64,000 nt of DNA from Delphinapterus leucas (taxonomy: Eukaryota; Chordata; Mammalia; Artiodactyla; Monodontidae). The notes beneath the pieces are model-generated. The model worked only from the letters and a program-made list of their open reading frames with translations, searched no databases and was not told where the DNA came from. Position 1 is the first letter of the stretch, and the number at the start of each line of letters is the position of its first letter. The stretch covers positions 17,189,005 to 17,253,004 of the forward strand of contig NW_022098026.1 of assembly GCF_002288925.2 (NCBI RefSeq). The letters run 5' to 3'. The position numbers and the translations under genes are program-made. This document shows, one piece after another, positions 11,681 through 21,549 of this stretch.

Positions 11681-12373
11681 ATAGCCTTCTGTGATGGAGG
11701 GGCAGCACCTGCCAAACTTACAGGCAGGTAGAAGAGTGAGCTACTGTGACTAAAGAAATGAAGAAGCTGGACTGGTAAGAACTGATGGAGGGAGACAGAC
11801 AGGATGGAATGTAGGTTTGCCAGACTCCACTGTGAGCTCATAGAGTCTGGGAATCTCAGGGTCTACTAGACTGCCTGACTCTAGTCAACTCAGAATCAAA
11901 TTCACTCTGGGCAAACCAAAGACAAAGGCTGCCCCAGCTTCCACTTTAAGTTTTCCTGTATTCAGAATGCCCATATGGGACACATAGGGGCATGTAAAGA
12001 TTCTTGGCAGATGTATCTCCCTGCTCTGTTCAAATAGGTTTTCTTTTTCTCAAAGTTTCTTGGAATTTAGAAAGATTGTTAAGCAACGAAAGCAATGAAT
12101 GGAGACAAATGACTCATTCACTATTACATCTGAAATCTAAAGTATATTAATTTTTTTTAAAGTATATTAATTTAATTGAGCTTACATTACAATGCAACAA
12201 TTCTTATTTTGATAGCACATTTCATACTTTTATAAAAATCTAAAAATGCCAGACATAAAAGGAATTTTTAGAATGGTGAATACAAAGAACCAGGTTTCCA
12301 TAATAAAGCCTACTGATACTTTAAAGAGAAAAATAAAGCACAAACAACCCTCTTCTATCTACCGCCCTTTTTT
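11681..12373. other. Unassigned sequence
   Basis: No gene or clear repeat. Contains a direct repeat of taaagtatattaattt at 12138-12153 and 12158-12173 separated by a few T. Confidence 0.5.
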
Positions 12374-12738
12374 CTTTCTTTTTTTAAAAAAATATTTATT
12401 TATTTATTTATTTTGGCTGCATTGGGTCTCTGTTGCTGAGCGCGGGCTTCCTCTAGTTGCTGTGAGCGGGGGCTACCCTTTGTTGCGGTGTGCAGGCTTC
12501 TCATTGCGGTGGCTTATCTTATTGCAGAGCACGGGCTCTAGGTGCGTGGGCTTCAGTAGTTGTGGCATGTGGGCTCAGTAGTTGTGGCTCACAGGCTCTA
12601 GAGCACAGGCTCAGTAGTTGTGGTGCACGGGCCTAGTTGCTCCGTGGCATATGGGATCCTAACGGACCAGGGCTCAAACCCATGTCCCCTGCATTGGCAG
12701 GCAGATTCTTAACAACTGCACCACCAGGGAAGTCCCTC
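12374..12738 (-). mobile_element. CHR SINE, long subtype
   Basis: AT-rich tail with (ATTT)n, 'tttggctgcattgggtctct', repeated 'cagtagttgtgg' modules and tRNA head. Flanked by ccctttt-type short repeats. Confidence 0.92.
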
Positions 12739-13300
12739 CCTCCCTTTTTAAAAGACTTCTTTTTAGATACGATTGTGCTTGGTTGTCACAGTCTTTAACT
12801 TTTATCTTTTCAGGTTCTCTTTCTCCACTGTTATCAATAAAAATACGAGCATGAAATGGGGGAAGTGTTTTTGTATACTCATCTTTGATCATATCAGAGA
12901 GGAAAGAATCGTGAACACCCACTGCTGACTGATTTTAAAAACTAAATCTTGATTTTAGTTTCTGCAGGGAAGGTGAATAACATGAATAAAGAGAACCTTA
13001 TGCATGTTTCTTAAGCATCAAGGGCCTAAGTTTGGTTCTTTTATTTAAAACTTAACTCACCAAATAAAGCCAACAGCATCCTCTATTAGAAGAGCCCTGG
13101 AAAGGATACAAGTGAGCCCCTGTCCTGGTACCCCCCACACCCAAAAGAAGCTCCCAACCAGCCTCACTTATCACACTGTTTGAAGCTGTGTAAAAAGACA
13201 AAATGTAACAGTATAACAACCAGGGATTTAAATTACCTCCATCATATATAGCCTTAAAATGAAAACTATTCTGACTGTAGCTTGTCAACAAAGAATTTTT
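12739..13300. other. Unassigned sequence
   Basis: No recognisable gene or repeat. Open frames are short and lack known motifs. Confidence 0.5.
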
Positions 13301-13315
13301 AAAAGCCATTGACAT

Positions 13316-13637
13316 GGGACTTCCCTGGTGGTGCAGTGGTTAAGAATCCACTTGCCAATGCAGGAGACACGGGTTCAAGCCCTAGGTCCGGGAAGATCCC
13401 ACATGGTGCGGAGCAACTAAGCCCATGAGCCACAACTACTCAGCCTGTGCTCTAGAGGCCGCAGGCCACAACTACTGAGCCTGTGCTCCTATAGCCCATG
13501 CTCCACAACCTACAACAAAGAGTAGCCCCCGCTCGCCACAACCAGAGAAGGCCCACACGCAGCAACGAAGACCCAATGCAGCCTAAATAAATAAATAAAT
13601 AAGTAAATTTATCAAAAAAAAAAATTAAAAAGAAAAA
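13316..13637 (+). mobile_element. CHR SINE, long subtype
   Basis: Sense copy from 'gggacttccctggtggtgca' to an (AAAT)n plus A-rich tail. TSD aaaagccattgacat at 13301-13315 and from 13638. Confidence 0.95.
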
Positions 13638-13671
13638 AAAAGCCATTGACATTTCAGAGGCTAAGTGGGGC

Positions 13672-13885
13672 AAGGTTAAGAGCCTGGTTCTGGATCCTGG
13701 TAGATCTGGGTCCCAGCACTGCCATATTCCCAGTGTGACCCAAGCTTCTGTTTCTCACTTATAGAATGAGAAATACAATAATCCTAACTTCTTTAGGATT
13801 ATTGAGAGGTTTGGATGACATGTGAAGCTCTTACCACGGAAACTGGCATGTACTAAAGACTTAGTAAATACAAGCTATTATTATT
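13672..13885 (+). mobile_element. MIR SINE
   Basis: Ordered MIR motifs: 'gagcctggttctggatcctg', 'tcccagcactgccatattcc', 'agtgtgacccaagcttctgt', 'aggattattgagaggtttgg'. Confidence 0.78.
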
Positions 13886-13992
13886 TTCAGTCACCATTAA
13901 AATAATTATAATTGTGTGAACAAATGAATTAATGAATGAGTTTTAAGTATACTTGACTTCACTTTGTTTTCTGTCCAACCTTAGACAAGTTA

Positions 13993-14389
13993 TCAGTGAT
14001 TCTCAACTCTGGCTGCACAGTAGAATCACCCAGGGAGATTTTTAAAAATGCTTAGTCCCGGGCTTCCCTGGTGGCGCAGTGGTTGAGAGTCCACCTGCCA
14101 ATGCAGGGGACGTGGGTTCGTGCCCCAGTCCGGGAAGATCCCACATGCCGTGGAGCGGCTGGGCCTGTGAGCCATGGCCGCTGAGCCTGCGTGTCCGGAG
14201 CCTGTGCTCCGCAACGGGAGAGGCCGCAAGAGTGAGAGGCCGGCGTAACGAAAAAAAAAAAAAAAAAAAAAAGCTTAGTCCCTGCCTAAGAACAACTGAA
14301 TCTGAGCCCCCGGGGTGGTGCCTGGGTATCATATTTTTAAAAAGCTCTTCAGGTGATTCTAAGGTGCAGACAGAGTTGTGAATTACTGT
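13993..14389. mobile_element. MER5A-like hAT MITE, split by a SINE
   Basis: Left terminal repeat cagtgattctcaac and right gttgtgaattactg are near inverse complements. The interior contains 'agaatcacccagggagattt' and 'aggtgattctaaggtgcaga', characteristic of the MER5A group. The CHR SINE at 14060-14272 lies inside. Confidence 0.82.
14060..14272 (+). mobile_element. CHR SINE, short subtype
   Basis: Perfect TSD gcttagtccc at 14050-14059 and 14273-14282. Poly-A tail of over 20 bases. Confidence 0.96.
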
Positions 14390-14559
14390 GCTACACAGAA
14401 ATGAGGAAAATACCCTGGTGTTAGTTAAGCTAACAGACAAAACTGCCAGGATGGTAGGGCTTTACTGCTTTCCCCCAGCCATCTGAAAGGGAACGGAAAG
14501 GCAACCAGTGCCACTAGGCATCCAATTGCCTTTGACCCTGATGTGGTCCCACACTTAGG

Positions 14560-14875
14560 GTTTTATTTATTTATTTTTGGCTGCATTGGGTCTTCGTTGC
14601 TGTGCGCGGGCTTTCTCTAGTCGTGGCGAGTGGGGGCTACTCTTTGTTGCGGTGCGCGGGCTTCTCTTCCTTGCGGAGCAAAGGCTCTAGGCACGCGGGC
14701 TTCCGTAGTTGCAGCACGCGTACTCAGTAGTTGTGGCTCACGTGCTCTAGAGTGCAGGCTCAGTAGTTGTGGTGCATGGGCTTAGTTGCTCCGCGGCATC
14801 TGGGATCTTCCCCGACCCGTGTCCCCTGCATTGGCAGGCGGATTCTTAACCCACTGCACCACCAGGGAAGCCCAC
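14560..14875 (-). mobile_element. CHR SINE, long subtype
   Basis: Antisense. TSD cacac(t/c)tagg at 14550-14559 and 14876-14885. Carries a deletion of the usual 'ggaccagggctcgaa' part next to the tRNA B box. Confidence 0.92.
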
Positions 14876-14885
14876 CACACCTAGG

Positions 14886-15307
14886 TTTGACCTGTCCCAG
14901 TCTGATCCCCTTTGTTGGCTTTCCCAGGCTAATCCAAGAGTCCCTTTGGTCTCTTCTATGGGTCTTATTGGGGGAGGGTGGCTCATCATTTCATGGCAAC
15001 AAGAGGTAAATGTTTTCCAAACTTTCATTTCAAAGCTGCCAAGTCTGTTCTCATCTTCATTATTTTCGGATCTTTACTCATTTTGGTTCTTCCTTCCTCA
15101 AATGAGATAATAAACAGGAACGTGCTTTGTAAACTGTAAAGCTATTTACCAGCACATGAAGATAAATAATAATGAAGTCCTCATAATGTAGAGAATCTCT
15201 AAAATGATCTCTGATGGTTCATCTTTATTGACATTTTGACATTATTTTATGTTACTTTTCAGAATACTCTGGGAAGTCTTGCTGATTGACTTTTTCAGAC
15301 TGTTTTT
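14886..15307. other. Unassigned sequence
   Basis: No gene or repeat recognised. Confidence 0.5.
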
Positions 15308-15315
15308 TCCTTAAC

Positions 15316-15517
15316 TTTTTTTTTTTGCGGTACACGGGCCTCTCATTGTTGTGGCCTCTCCCGTTGCAGAGCACAGGCTCCGGACGCGCAGGCTCAGTGG
15401 CCATGTCTCACGGGCCCAGCCGCTCCGCGGCATGTGGGATCTTCCCGGACTGGGGCACGAACCCGTGTCCCTGCATCGGCAGGCGGACTCTCAACCACTG
15501 CGCCACCAGGGGAGCCC
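15316..15517 (-). mobile_element. CHR SINE, short subtype
   Basis: Antisense. TSD tccttaac at 15308-15315 and 15518-15525. Confidence 0.94.
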
Positions 15518-15709
15518 TCCTTAACATTCTTGATGCACCTTAATCCTCATGATTATGTACACTATGTTCAGCAACCTGAAGTTGAAACCTGAAGTTTCAA
15601 TCCAAATATCATCAATTGACATTAGTGACCAAGTCCTTGGCTTCAATGACACTTGGATTTCCTCCTATATATATGGCCACTCATTCTTTCTCCAAATATT
15701 TTTAAGCGC

Positions 15710-15831
15710 TTTTTTTTTTTTTGGCTGAGCCACGCATCATTTGGGATCTTAGTTCCCCGACCACGGATCGAACCTGTACCCCCTGCATTGGGAGCATGGA
15801 GTCTTAACCACTGGACCATCAGGGAAGTCCC
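15710..15831 (-). mobile_element. CHR-related SINE, about 120-bp short form
   Basis: T tract, 'ttggctgagccacgcatcat' and 'actggaccatcagggaagtc'. Imperfect TSD ttaa(a)gcgc-like. Confidence 0.88.
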
Positions 15832-15865
15832 TTAAAGTGCATTTTACCTTCCAGGCACTGTGCTA

Positions 15866-16207
15866 AATTTTTTTTTTTAATTTTTGGCTGTGTTGGGTCT
15901 TCGTTGCTGCGCGCAGGCTTTCTCTAGTTGCGGCGAGTAGGGGCTACTCTTGGTTGCAGTGTGTGGGCTTCTTATGGCAGTGGCTTCTCTTGTTGTGGAG
16001 CACGGGCTCTAGGCATGTGGGCTTCAGTAGTTATGGCACGCAGGCTCAGTAGTTGTGGCTCGTGGACTCTAGAATGCAGGCTCAGTAGTTGTGGTGCACG
16101 GGCTTAGCTGCTCCACGGCATGTGGGATCTTCCCGGGCTAGGGCTCGAACCCGTGTCTCCTGCTTTGGCAGGCGAATTCTTAACCACTGCGCCACCAGGG
16201 AAGTTCA
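15866..16207 (-). mobile_element. CHR SINE, long subtype
   Basis: Antisense. TSD gcactgtgcta at 15855-15865 and 16208-16218. Inserted at the start of the dispersed repeat that continues to the right. Confidence 0.94.
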
Positions 16208-16900
16208 GCACTGTGCTACATTATCAGAGCAGAGAAGTAAAAAAGTCAGACAAGATTCCTGTCCTCATGGAGTATATAGTCTAATAGAGGAGACAGAAAA
16301 TAAACCATTAGACAAGACAATTCTAGAGAGGGATGAGTGCTATAAAGAATAGAAATGCAGTAACGTGGGTGGAGAGTGACTGGGGTGTGGGAGATGTGGT
16401 CAGGAAAGGTCTCTCTGACCAGGTGATGATGAAACACTGAATGTGTTAGGTGGTGACAAGTGCTAAGAAGTACAGCAGGGTAAAGAAATAAAATGGAGAG
16501 AGGCGGGAGGGGAAGTGGGTGCTAGTGTTATTTTACAAAGGGTAATTAGGGAAAGACTCTTGGATAAGGTGATATTTGAGCAGAGATCTGAACAAAGCCA
16601 TGGAGTGAGCTAAGGAGCTATGGGGGAGAAGACCATTCCAAGTAGAGGAAACTGGAAACGCAAAGGCTCTGAGGAAGGAAAGTGCTTCCTTGTGTTATGG
16701 GAATGTCTGGGACTCCGGTGTGAGTTGGAGTGTAAGGATGGAGGGGAAAAGCCAAAGATGGGTCTGAGGTTGCTGGGTAAGACTACCACTCTTTTACTTA
16801 GAGTAAGATGGGAAGAACTGGAGGGTTTTGAACAGATGATAGGTTTTAAATGGCTCAGATGCTATGAGAAAAGAGCTTTAAAACGAATATGTATTCATTG
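16208..16900 (+). repeat. Copy of the long mammal-wide dispersed repeat
   Basis: 'attcctgtcctcatggagta', 'ggtgatatttgagcagagat', 'aaaggctctgaggaagg', 'ggagggttttgaacagatga' follow in the same order as in the 17.4 kb copy. Confidence 0.75.
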
Positions 16901-16963
16901 TTAAAACGTAAATAGGATATTATATGCATTGCTTTACAATCTGCTTTTTTCCAAAGTGAATTT

Positions 16964-17142
16964 TATTTATTTAAAATGTTTTTTAAAGTCTTTATTGAAT
17001 TTGTTACAATATTGCTTCTGTTTTATGTTTTAGTTTTTTGGCTCTGAGACATGTGGGATCTTAGCTCCCCAGCCAGGGATCTAACCCGCACCCCCTGAAT
17101 TGGAAGGCGAAGTCTTAACCACTGGACTGCCAGGGAAGTCAC
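16964..17142 (-). mobile_element. CHR-headed composite SINE with a distinct 3' tail
   Basis: tRNA head antisense (actggactgccagggaagtc). Beyond it is a non-CHR tail ('aaagtctttattgaatttgt', 'gcttctgttttatgttttag'). TSD ccaaagtgaattt at 16951-16963 and 17143-17155 shows the whole was one insertion. Confidence 0.85.
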
Positions 17143-18597
17143 CCAAAGTGAATTTAAAAAAACCCGAAATATTATCATCTTTATCTCTTTATGTCTGAAA
17201 TCCTTTGTGGTGCCCATTCCCTCACAATCAAGTCTGAAGCCTTACAAAGCCTTCTCCAGTCTGGCCTCTCCCTACTTTACAGCTCTCAAATCACGGGACT
17301 TCTTTTCCTGTAGTGGGACTTGGGGCTTTCAAACTTGCTTGTCCCCTTGTCTAGAAATACTCTTTCCTTCCCTCCCTATCCACCTTGGCAATGGCTTTTC
17401 TATAGACTCCAGGTATTCTTTCTTTCATTCATTTAACAAATATTTATTGAGGGATCTATGTCCCTCAGGTCCTCTTCTAGAAATATATTCTAGGTACCAA
17501 GGATATAGCACTGAACAAAACAGACAAAAATTCTACCCCTCATGGGGCTTAAATTCTAGTGAGAGGAAGAGAGGAGAAAACAATAATTTAAAAAATATAT
17601 GTGTAGATATATACTGTACAACTTTATATGTCAGATGGCGATCCACCCTAAGGAGAAAAATAAAGCAAAGAAGGAAGGATGGGATGCTGAGGGAAGGGAA
17701 TGCAATTTTAGATAGGGTGGCCAGGAGGAAGCCTCACCAAGAAAGTGACAGCTGAGCAAAAGACCTGGGGGAGGTGAGGGAGTGAGTTAGGCAGCTATTT
17801 GGAGGAGAACATTCCAGGCAGAAAGCAAAGGCCCTAAGCCGAGAGCCTGTCTCTAAGTGTTCCAGAAATTGTAGAGGCCAGTGTGTCAGGTTTGTGGTGG
17901 GGCAGGTGAGCTCTGGAGGCCCTCATATGGACCTTGCCTTTTACTCTGAGTGAGATAGGAGCCACTGGAGGGTTTTGGGCAAAGTAGGAGTGACATGTTT
18001 GGACTTATTAAAAATTTTAACAGGATCACTCCAGCTGCTGAATTGAGACTAGACTGAGGGAGGCAAGGGCAGAAGTAGGAAGGCCAGTTAGGAGGCTCCT
18101 GTTAAATTCAAGCTAAGTGATGATAATAGCTTGACATAGGATGGTAACAATGGACATGGTAAAAAGTTGGTGGATTCTGAATATACATTGAAGAGAGAGG
18201 CACAGGATTTGCCAGGAATCAGGTATGAAATGTGTGAGAGAAATAAAATAGTCAAGGATGACTCCAAAGTTTGGCCTAAACAACTGCAAGAATGGAATTG
18301 CCGTTTATGAAATGAAGAAAACTGTGGGATCAATAGGTTTGGACAAAGGTATCAGGAAATCAATTTTGGACATATAGACATAAAGTGTGAGATGCCTAGA
18401 TGCCTACTGGATATCCATACCAAGGTATCAAGTAGGGAGCTGAAAGCGGGAGTTTAGAATTCAGAGGGAAAGGTTCAGGTTGAGATATAAACCTACAGTT
18501 GACAGCATAGTTAAAGGCAAAAGACTGGATGAGATCACCGATGAGTTGATGGTAGTCAGAAAAAGAGGTCCAAGGATGGAGTCCTGGGACACTCTAA

Positions 18598-19350
18598 CAG
18601 TAGTTCTTAAACTTTTTAACCTCAAGATCCTTTTACACTCTTAAAATTTTTTGAGGATCTTGAAGAGCTTTTGTTTAGGTGAATTTTATCTACCAATATT
18701 GACTGTACTATTACATTATCATAATAGATTTTTTTTAAAACATAGAAAGTCAAAGTTTATTTTGGTAGACTTGCTTTTATAGGTGTTGGTTTAAAGTATA
18801 AAATAGCATTTTTTGTTTGTTTGTTTGTTTTGCGGTACACAGGCCTCTCACTGTTGTGGCCTCTCCTGTTGTGGAGCACAGGCTCCGGACGCGCAGGCTC
18901 AGTGGCCATGGCTCACGGGCCCAGCTGCTCCGCGGCATGTGGGATCTTCCCAGACCGGGGCACGAACCCGCGTCCCCTGTATCGGCAGGTGGACTCTCAA
19001 CCACTGCGCCACCAGGGAAGCCCTAAAATAGCATTTTTAAAAAGAAAAATAACAATGTTTTCTGAAACAAAAGAAAATTCAGGGGGAGAAGTGTCCTTGT
19101 TTTGCATTTTTGCAAATTTCTTTAATGTCTGGCTTAACACAAGGTAGCTGTATTCTTGTATCTGTTTCTGCATTCTGTGTGACGCCACATTATATATCAT
19201 GTAACCTGTAAAACACTCTATTGTACACCATGAGATATTGGGAGTGAAAAAGGCAAATGATATTTTAGTATTACTATGAAAATAGTCTTTATCTTACAAT
19301 CCCTTGGAAAGGTCTCAGGAGTCCTCAGATTGCACTTTGAGAACTATTTA
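18598..19350. mobile_element. hAT-Charlie type MITE, nested in the dispersed repeat
   Basis: Ends cagtagttcttaaac and ctttgagaactatt are approximate inverted repeats. Interior has 'ttcttaaactttttaacctc' and 'ggaaaggtctcaggagtcct', typical of old hAT-Charlie elements. Contains a CHR SINE. Confidence 0.75.
18814..19023 (-). mobile_element. CHR SINE, short subtype, nested in the hAT element
   Basis: Perfect 15-bp TSD taaaatagcattttt at 18799-18813 and 19024-19038. The tail is (TTTG)n on the + strand. Confidence 0.96.
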
Positions 19351-19659
19351 GAGGTTGGGAAGATTTAGAAGGAATCATTAAAGAAGACTAAGAAGTTGCA
19401 TCCAGGGAGGCTGAAGGAAAATCAGAAGAGCCTGGTGCCCTGGAGATCCAATGAAGACAGTATTTTAAGGGGGAGAGTGATCAAACACTGCTGATGGTAC
19501 AAGTCAACTGTGGGCAGAGACTGATCACTGGATTTGGCGTCATGGAGGTTATTAGGGACCTTGATGAAAGCAGTTTTGGTGGAGAGGTGAATGTGAAACT
19601 CTGGCAGGAGTGGGTCACAGCATAAAGGTCACTGAACCCCAGACTAGGTTAATTTCCCC

Positions 19660-19880
19660 CTAAATCTACTTGTATCTCTTCCCTATCTTCACATTTGACC
19701 TTCTTTTTTTATAGTTTACCTGTTTTAATACCTGTCTCTTCCATTATATTTTAAATTTTGTGAGAACAGGGATCTCAGTTTTATTATCTCAGTTTTAAAG
19801 TCAGTTTTATTCACTACTGCTTCTCTAGCACATAGCAAGTACTTAGGACATAGTGAATGCTCAAGTTGCCCCTAGTAAGT
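19660..19880 (+). mobile_element. L2-like 3' end
   Basis: 'attttgtgagaacagggatc' followed by 'ctagcacatagcaagtactt' and 'agtgaatgctcaa', in L2 order but diverged. Confidence 0.6.
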
Positions 19881-20013
19881 TTTTCATGCTTTCTCAGGGG
19901 TCAGGAACTGACTCCCCATAACTTACAGGGCACACTGCAAGTCTCTCATATTTTTCTTCTGTCACCTGATCCTTCTTTTTCTCAAACAAATCCACTCTTT
20001 CATCTTTAGGGCC

Positions 20014-20372
20014 TCAGTCCGTTCGGGCTGCTATAAAAAAATACCACAGAATGAGTAGCTTATAAATGTCAGAAATTTATTTCTCACAGTTCTAGAGGCT
20101 GGAAAGTCCAAGATCAAGGCACCAGCATCATCATGTTCTAGTGAGAGGTCTCTTCCTGGTTCATAGAGCCTTCTTGCTCTGTCCTCACATGACAGAAGGG
20201 GCAAGGGATACCTCTGGGGCCTCCTCATTAAGGGCACAGATCCCATTCATGGGGGCTCTGCCCTCGTGACCTAATCACCTCCCAAAGGCCCCATCTCCTA
20301 ATACCATCACCTAGGGCATTAGGTTTTCAACATATAAATTTTGGGGGACACAAACATTCAGTCTATAGCAGG
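20014..20372 (+). repeat. Old dispersed repeat ('ggctgctataa...' family), copy 1
   Basis: Starts 'cagtccgttcgggctgctat' and ends 'acacaaacattcagtctata', with the conserved 'cagttctagaggctggaaag' and 'cctcatt...acctaatcacc' blocks. A diverged copy lies at 52206-52624. Probably the 3' part of an ancient LINE; family uncertain. Confidence 0.7.
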
Positions 20373-21232
20373 GCCCCACGCTTAGAAAGGTCCCATGCTT
20401 GGTTTAATGCTCCAATGTTGCTGTCTTGAAATTTTTAGTAATTTTTGAACACGGGGCCTTGCAAACTAAGTAAATGGTACTTGAGTGAAGTGATGAATAT
20501 ACTAAGTTATGGAGCATAATCCTTTAACTCTGTCTCTTGTTAGTTCAAATATTTATTGACTGAATATTATGTTCTAAGGTAGCTAAGTGTAGTGGGGGGA
20601 AGCCATAGCCACCCCAGGCAGGGGATACCATAGGAGCAAAGGCTCTGAAGCTAGAAACAGAATGGGGTGTGGTTGGAAGAGAATGGCCTCATTAAGGTAT
20701 GTCTTTTGAAGGTTATTCTCTCCCTTCATGGTCCTATTTCCTTTTGTCAGCAACTCTTAACTAGCACAAATCCATAGTGCTTTGAATTACAGTGGGCACA
20801 TTCACCCACAGACATTAACTAGGCACTGCCTAGGGGATAAGCCTTGTGCTGGGTGCTGTAGGGGATATAGCTCCTGTCTTGCAGGAGTTTGCATTTCCTG
20901 GGAAAGGGAGATATAAGTAGTAAAGGGTAAACATGTTGAAGGCAAGTCTCCCTAGCACCCTGTTCAGTGCTCAGCACCAAACAAGCAGTGGATACTGTCT
21001 TGCATTATTTTAGATTTATAGATCAATACTGAAATCAACCTCGTTCATCATCCCATGATGAAGATAAAATGTCATTAGGGTTTTCTATGCCAGGATGATA
21101 GTGAATATGTATTTGGTTTGTTTTTTGTTTTGTAGTTTTTTGGGGGAACATTCATCAGGAAGATAAGGAAGAGTGGGAATAAAATTCCGTAAATGGCCAG
21201 AAGGATAGGAATAGACGCCAGGTCCTTCAAAT
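20373..21232. other. Unassigned upstream flank of the CTNNA1 promoter
   Basis: 20580-20900 contains fragments reminiscent of the dispersed repeat ('ggagcaaaggctctgaagct', 'gggtgctgtaggggatatag'). No gene seen. Confidence 0.45.
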
Positions 21233-21233
21233 T

Positions 21234-21236
21234 TGT

Positions 21237-21275
<39 letters not shown>
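21234..21275. repeat. (TG)n microsatellite
   Basis: TG run of about 20 units, immediately followed by a 41-bp tandem duplication. Confidence 0.96.
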
Positions 21276-21276
<1 letters not shown>

Positions 21277-21357
21277 CAATCTCAGGAGGGGACACTGATG
21301 TGAGAAGCCTCTTGTGGGCAATCTCAGGAGGGGACACTGATGTGAGAAGCCTCTTGT
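21275..21357. repeat. 41-bp tandem duplication
   Basis: A 41-bp unit starting ggcaatctcaggagggg and ending gaagcctcttgt occurs at 21275-21315 and 21317-21357, identical, with one G between. Confidence 0.97.
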
Positions 21358-21549
21358 CCTCCATCAGGAGAGCTCTCGGTTTCCCCATCTGTCAAGTGAC
21401 AGATGAGTTAGGTGACTTCTAGAAGGGCTTCCATTGCACATTATGAGTTCCCTAGAGTCGGATTCTACTTCCACTTCGCCTCAAGCTTTGAGGCCTCAGT
21501 TTCTCCTTCCGTAAAACCAGTGGGTGGACCTAGAGCACTTTTCCGGAAG

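Larger units (their letters stand above)
17420..19640 (+). repeat. Longest copy of the mammal-wide dispersed repeat, split by a hAT element
   Basis: Runs from 'tcattcatttaacaaatatt' through 'caaaacagacaaaaattcta', 'gtgacagctgagcaaaagac', 'gccactggagggttttgggc', 'aaggatgactccaaagtttg' to 'gtcctgggacactcta', then resumes at 19351 with 'gaggttgggaagattt'. About 1.45 kb without the insert. No open reading frame persists. Repeat family not assigned by eye. Confidence 0.75.

Noticed and set aside
12374..12738. Regularly repeated 'cagtagttgtgg' modules suggesting a CRISPR-like or satellite array
   Set aside because: The modules are the normal internal structure of long-subtype CHR SINEs and occur once per SINE copy.
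17207..17755. 182-codon open frame
   Set aside because: It crosses from unassigned sequence into an old dispersed repeat, and has no known domain and no splice or start context.
18821..19147. Recurrent peptides of the type GLSLLWPLPLRSTGSG in many places
   Set aside because: They are translations of antisense CHR SINEs, not a protein family.
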